Source: a virus
DNA length: 22,263 nucleotides
Direction: 5' to 3' (one strand)
Virus record (IMG/VR): IMGVR_UViG_3300025141_000858
Location: 1 to 22,263 of that record
Each line of letters begins with the position of its first letter. Position 1 is the stretch's first letter. The position numbers were made by a program, and so were the translations under genes. Positions 19,518 to 22,263 of this stretch are shown here, piece by piece. The notes under the pieces were generated by a model. That model worked only from the letters and a program-made list of their open reading frames with translations. It was not told the origin of the DNA and did no database searches.

Positions 19518-22263
19518 TCAATCCTCTAACATAAAATACCAATTATGAATTTCTTCTGCTAAATCAGGTCTATCTGCTGCAATAAAAAATTCTTCTCTTA
19601 GTTTTTGTGCTTGAACTAACCTTGCATATTCTTTTTTACCTATCTTTTTCAATCTTTCTAAAAATTCTACAGGCATTGGCAAGTCATCATTATTTCTAGT
19701 AATAGCTACTTGTTGTTCTAATGTTAAAGAACTCATAAGCTTGTCGTACTCTTCATCCCATCTATCCCAATTAATTACAAAAGTACCTGGAATAATAGCT
19801 TTATCATAAATTTGATGATACTTAGCTAAAGCAATTTTAATAGGATTTGACTCTTCTTCAAGATTTGTTTCTCTAAATTCTACATCATACCCTCTTTCTT
19901 TTAACTGTCCTCTTCTATGACTTTTCATTCCTCTGTAAGTTGTGTAAAGATCTCTATTACCTTCAGGAGTATCAGGGTGTTGTAATACTAAAGCTCTTAA
20001 TCCTTCTTGGAACTCTTCATTAATTCTTTCTATATTATTAAAATAAATAGCATAATCACTTTTACTTTTTCTAACTTGTTCTTCTTGTAAAGGAGTTAAT
20101 TCCTTTACCAAAGAATGTCTTAATAAATCTTTTTCAAAAGGTTCTAATGCACTATAAGGTTTAGACATTTTGTCATAAGATGCTATTCTTAATATAGTTC
20201 CTGCACTTTGTGGATGTGTTCTTAATCCAACAAGTTCACTTGCTCCTCGTAATCCTGATGATCCCCAATCACCATCTTTACTTCCGTTTTCAAATAACAT
20301 ACTTGATAACCATATTGGAACTGCTGCATCTTGTGCTGGCCCTAAGAAATTTTTTAATGTTTCAAAGTCACTTTCTCCTTTTCTAAATACAGGTTCTCCC
20401 GTAAAATCTGATCCTGTAAATATACTCCATGCTGAAGTAGGGGCTAAAGCTAATTGACTTCGTACCCATAGCAATCCTGGATTGTCGTCACTTAATGACA
20501 TAAAGTTTTGCCAATCTTCTACATCTTGCCCTGTTCCTTTTTTAAACATAAAAGTAAAAGCTCTTCCTATTGTTCTAGAATCTGAAACAAACTTAGACCC
20601 TGGCCCAACAGATTGTCCATTAACATTAAACATTAAAAATCCTGGTTTAGTAGGAGTTATTAATTGTTCTACTTTATCTAAAATTTCTTCTTCAGTATCT
20701 CCTGCTGCCCATGATTGCATCATTTGTAATCCTACTGCTGCAAAAGCTGTTCCTGTTGTAACATTAATTAAAGCTTTATGTGCTAAATAACTTCTTTCAG
20801 GATCTCTTGATAAAGCCATTCCATATAAAGCTGCTACTGCTCTTCTGTATCTAGCAGCTAATAACCACATAGATTCGTAGTATCTTTGTGATGCAGGAAC
20901 ACCTGCCATTTGAGAACTAAATAATCCTCTCATTGAGTTTACATAATCAGATATAGCTTTCATTTGTCTTTTAGCTAATTCAGGATTAGTAGGATCTACC
21001 ATAGTATCTAATCCTTTTACAAGTTCAAGTCCTGCTACATCTAAAACATGATCAAAAGCATTTTTAAATCCAATAGTTACTCTTCCTAATCCTGCAGTTT
21101 TAGTTATCATTTCACCAAAGCCACCTGCAGTTAATGCTTCAAATATTTCGTTATCTTCTGATAACAATAAATCTGCTCCATATTTTGCTATTATTGTTTG
21201 GTTCTCAGGTTGCATTCTGTAATTGTAAAGTAATAACTTACCTCCTTCGGGATCTTTAAAGGTTGTTATTAATGCTCTCCAATATGCTTTAAATACTTTG
21301 GGGCCAATCTCTGGATGATTAAACCAAGCAGGTAATAATTGAATCATAAATATAGAAGCATCAAAGCCTAAAGCTACCATTCTTTGAACAGTATTCACAC
21401 CTACCCACCATTTTTGCCATGTAGTAGGTTCAAATATTTTTAATGCATTATTTATTCCAACTCTAAATTCTATTAAATTATCATAAGTAGTAGGAGAAGC
21501 ATCTTGAACTCTTCTAAAAATATAATCTTCCAACATTGGTTGATCTAAAAATACTATATCGTCAAGTCCTGCTCCTGTAAACTTCATTATATTTTCAGCT
21601 TCTAAGATAATATCATTTAATCCTGGTTGAGTTTCACTTCCGTCTAAAGCTCTTGTGCTTGTTCTAAACATTTGTAATAAAGCTGATTTAAATTTTTCTA
21701 TATCAGCTTCTGTATTAAGATCCATGTTCCTTAGTTTTTTAGTTTTTAATACATCAGCTTGATCTAAAGTTTCGTTCCATAAATTAAATTTATCTTCTTC
21801 TAAAACTTTTGCTGCATCGTCTAATTCTGTATCATCAATAAGTCTTGCAATATCGTCAGCAAATACAGAATCTGCTTTATCTAATATCCATGTATTTTCT
21901 TTTTTATATCTAAGTCCTTGAATCCAATCTTCACCTAAAAAGTCTAATGATTTTTTGTTTCCATATTGTTTGTAAGAATGTTCAAAAGTTCTGATAGTTG
22001 TTAACTTTGCTTGTATTTCGTTTATACGAGGAGCAACAATATTATTAAGTCCATCATCAAACCATTCTCTAGTAGGGAAATAAGTATCAGCTCTATACAA
22101 AGGATCTATTTCAGGAGTTGCTTTAACTTGTGAGGGAAAATATTTATTTTTATTTCTTTGAGCTTCGTCTAATAATCCTTTTAATTCAAGTTCTAATTCT
22201 TTTGTTCTTAATCTGCCTTGTTCAGAAGTTGTATCTTTGTATCTGTTTATAAGTCTTCTAATA
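19518..22263 (-). CDS. Large polyvalent / internal virion protein, C-terminal part (5' partial)
   Basis: The frame is open from position 22263 with no stop. TTG at 22100 is not a real start: the codons upstream encode ...KYFPSQVKATPEIDPL and run to the window edge. At least 914 residues are present. Segments resemble the membrane-associated C-terminal module of phage polyvalent proteins: VQRMVALGFDASIFMIQLLP, YYESMWLLAARYRRAVAALY, INVTTGTAFAAVGLQM, and VRSQLALAPTSAWSIFTGSD followed by FTGEPVF. Such proteins are carried in the virion and injected with the DNA. It precedes the scaffold gene, where podovirus-like marine phages place portal-linked internal proteins. It is not a portal or terminase by motif. 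Confidence 0.75.
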   Translation of the reverse strand, partial: IRRLINRYKDTTSEQGRLRTKELELELKGLLDEAQRNKNKYFPSQVKATPEIDPLYRADTYFPTREWFDDGLNNIVAPRINEIQAKLTTIRTFEHSYKQYGNKKSLDFLGEDWIQGLRYKKENTWILDKADSVFADDIARLIDDTELDDAAKVLEEDKFNLWNETLDQADVLKTKKLRNMDLNTEADIEKFKSALLQMFRTSTRALDGSETQPGLNDIILEAENIMKFTGAGLDDIVFLDQPMLEDYIFRRVQDASPTTYDNLIEFRVGINNALKIFEPTTWQKWWVGVNTVQRMVALGFDASIFMIQLLPAWFNHPEIGPKVFKAYWRALITTFKDPEGGKLLLYNYRMQPENQTIIAKYGADLLLSEDNEIFEALTAGGFGEMITKTAGLGRVTIGFKNAFDHVLDVAGLELVKGLDTMVDPTNPELAKRQMKAISDYVNSMRGLFSSQMAGVPASQRYYESMWLLAARYRRAVAALYGMALSRDPERSYLAHKALINVTTGTAFAAVGLQMMQSWAAGDTEEEILDKVEQLITPTKPGFLMFNVNGQSVGPGSKFVSDSRTIGRAFTFMFKKGTGQDVEDWQNFMSLSDDNPGLLWVRSQLALAPTSAWSIFTGSDFTGEPVFRKGESDFETLKNFLGPAQDAAVPIWLSSMLFENGSKDGDWGSSGLRGASELVGLRTHPQSAGTILRIASYDKMSKPYSALEPFEKDLLRHSLVKELTPLQEEQVRKSKSDYAIYFNNIERINEEFQEGLRALVLQHPDTPEGNRDLYTTYRGMKSHRRGQLKERGYDVEFRETNLEEESNPIKIALAKYHQIYDKAIIPGTFVINWDRWDEEYDKLMSSLTLEQQVAITRNNDDLPMPVEFLERLKKIGKKEYARLVQAQKLREEFFIAADRPDLAEEIHNWYFMLED

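Noticed and set aside
1-22263. Integrase, attachment site, transposase or toxin-antitoxin pair
   Set aside because: No motif for any of these is visible; the content is replication, head, tail and lysis-type genes only.

Overview
The window reads as a segment of an AT-rich double-stranded DNA tailed-phage genome, most like uncultured marine phages of low-GC hosts such as SAR11-type bacteria. That host guess is an inference from base composition, the DUF5872-type basic protein, the polyvalent virion protein and the gene order. No terminase, portal, DNA polymerase, integrase, RNA polymerase or canonical tRNA is visible. They may lie outside, because both ends cut a gene.

Positions 1-4800 are a plus-strand early/replication block. 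It holds a partial gene, a four-Cys zinc-ribbon-like protein, two unknown or SSB-like proteins, a 204-base structured non-coding gap (1572-1775), three tiny overlapping genes, a RepA-like AAA+/RecA-fold ATPase, two small proteins and a RusA-like Holliday junction resolvase. A previously easy-to-miss 44-residue membrane protein overlaps the resolvase gene's 3' end. Most starts overlap the preceding stop (ATGA or TAATG) or follow closely behind strong Shine-Dalgarno sites, so the block is probably one or two operons.

Positions 4801-4927 are the convergent junction, with a nested bidirectional terminator. From 4928 to the right edge everything is on the minus strand. In transcription order (right to left) this is: a partial polyvalent internal virion protein, scaffold, HK97-fold major capsid protein, unknown 120 aa, decoration-like protein, small virion-assembly proteins including DUF5872 and a 28-aa AT-hook-like microprotein, a head-tail adaptor-like protein carrying a carbohydrate-binding-like insertion, a beta-propeller-like tail protein, a PD-(D/E)XK-like small protein, a 952-aa repeat-containing tail fibre, and a glycine-rich adhesin. 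It ends in a membrane/lysis/nuclease tail with several one- to three-TM proteins and a staphylococcal-nuclease homologue.

The least ordinary content is non-coding. First, a compact locus at 1570-1756 contains a 16-bp AT stem enclosing a 9-bp stem with a G-free pyrimidine loop, followed by a three-way-junction element with a 12-bp closing stem and an encoded 3' GCCA. Second, two separate intergenic elements (4810-4920 and 6635-6708) share a near-identical 22-nt core and the same outer inverted-repeat layout. No gap longer than about 210 bases lacks a gene.
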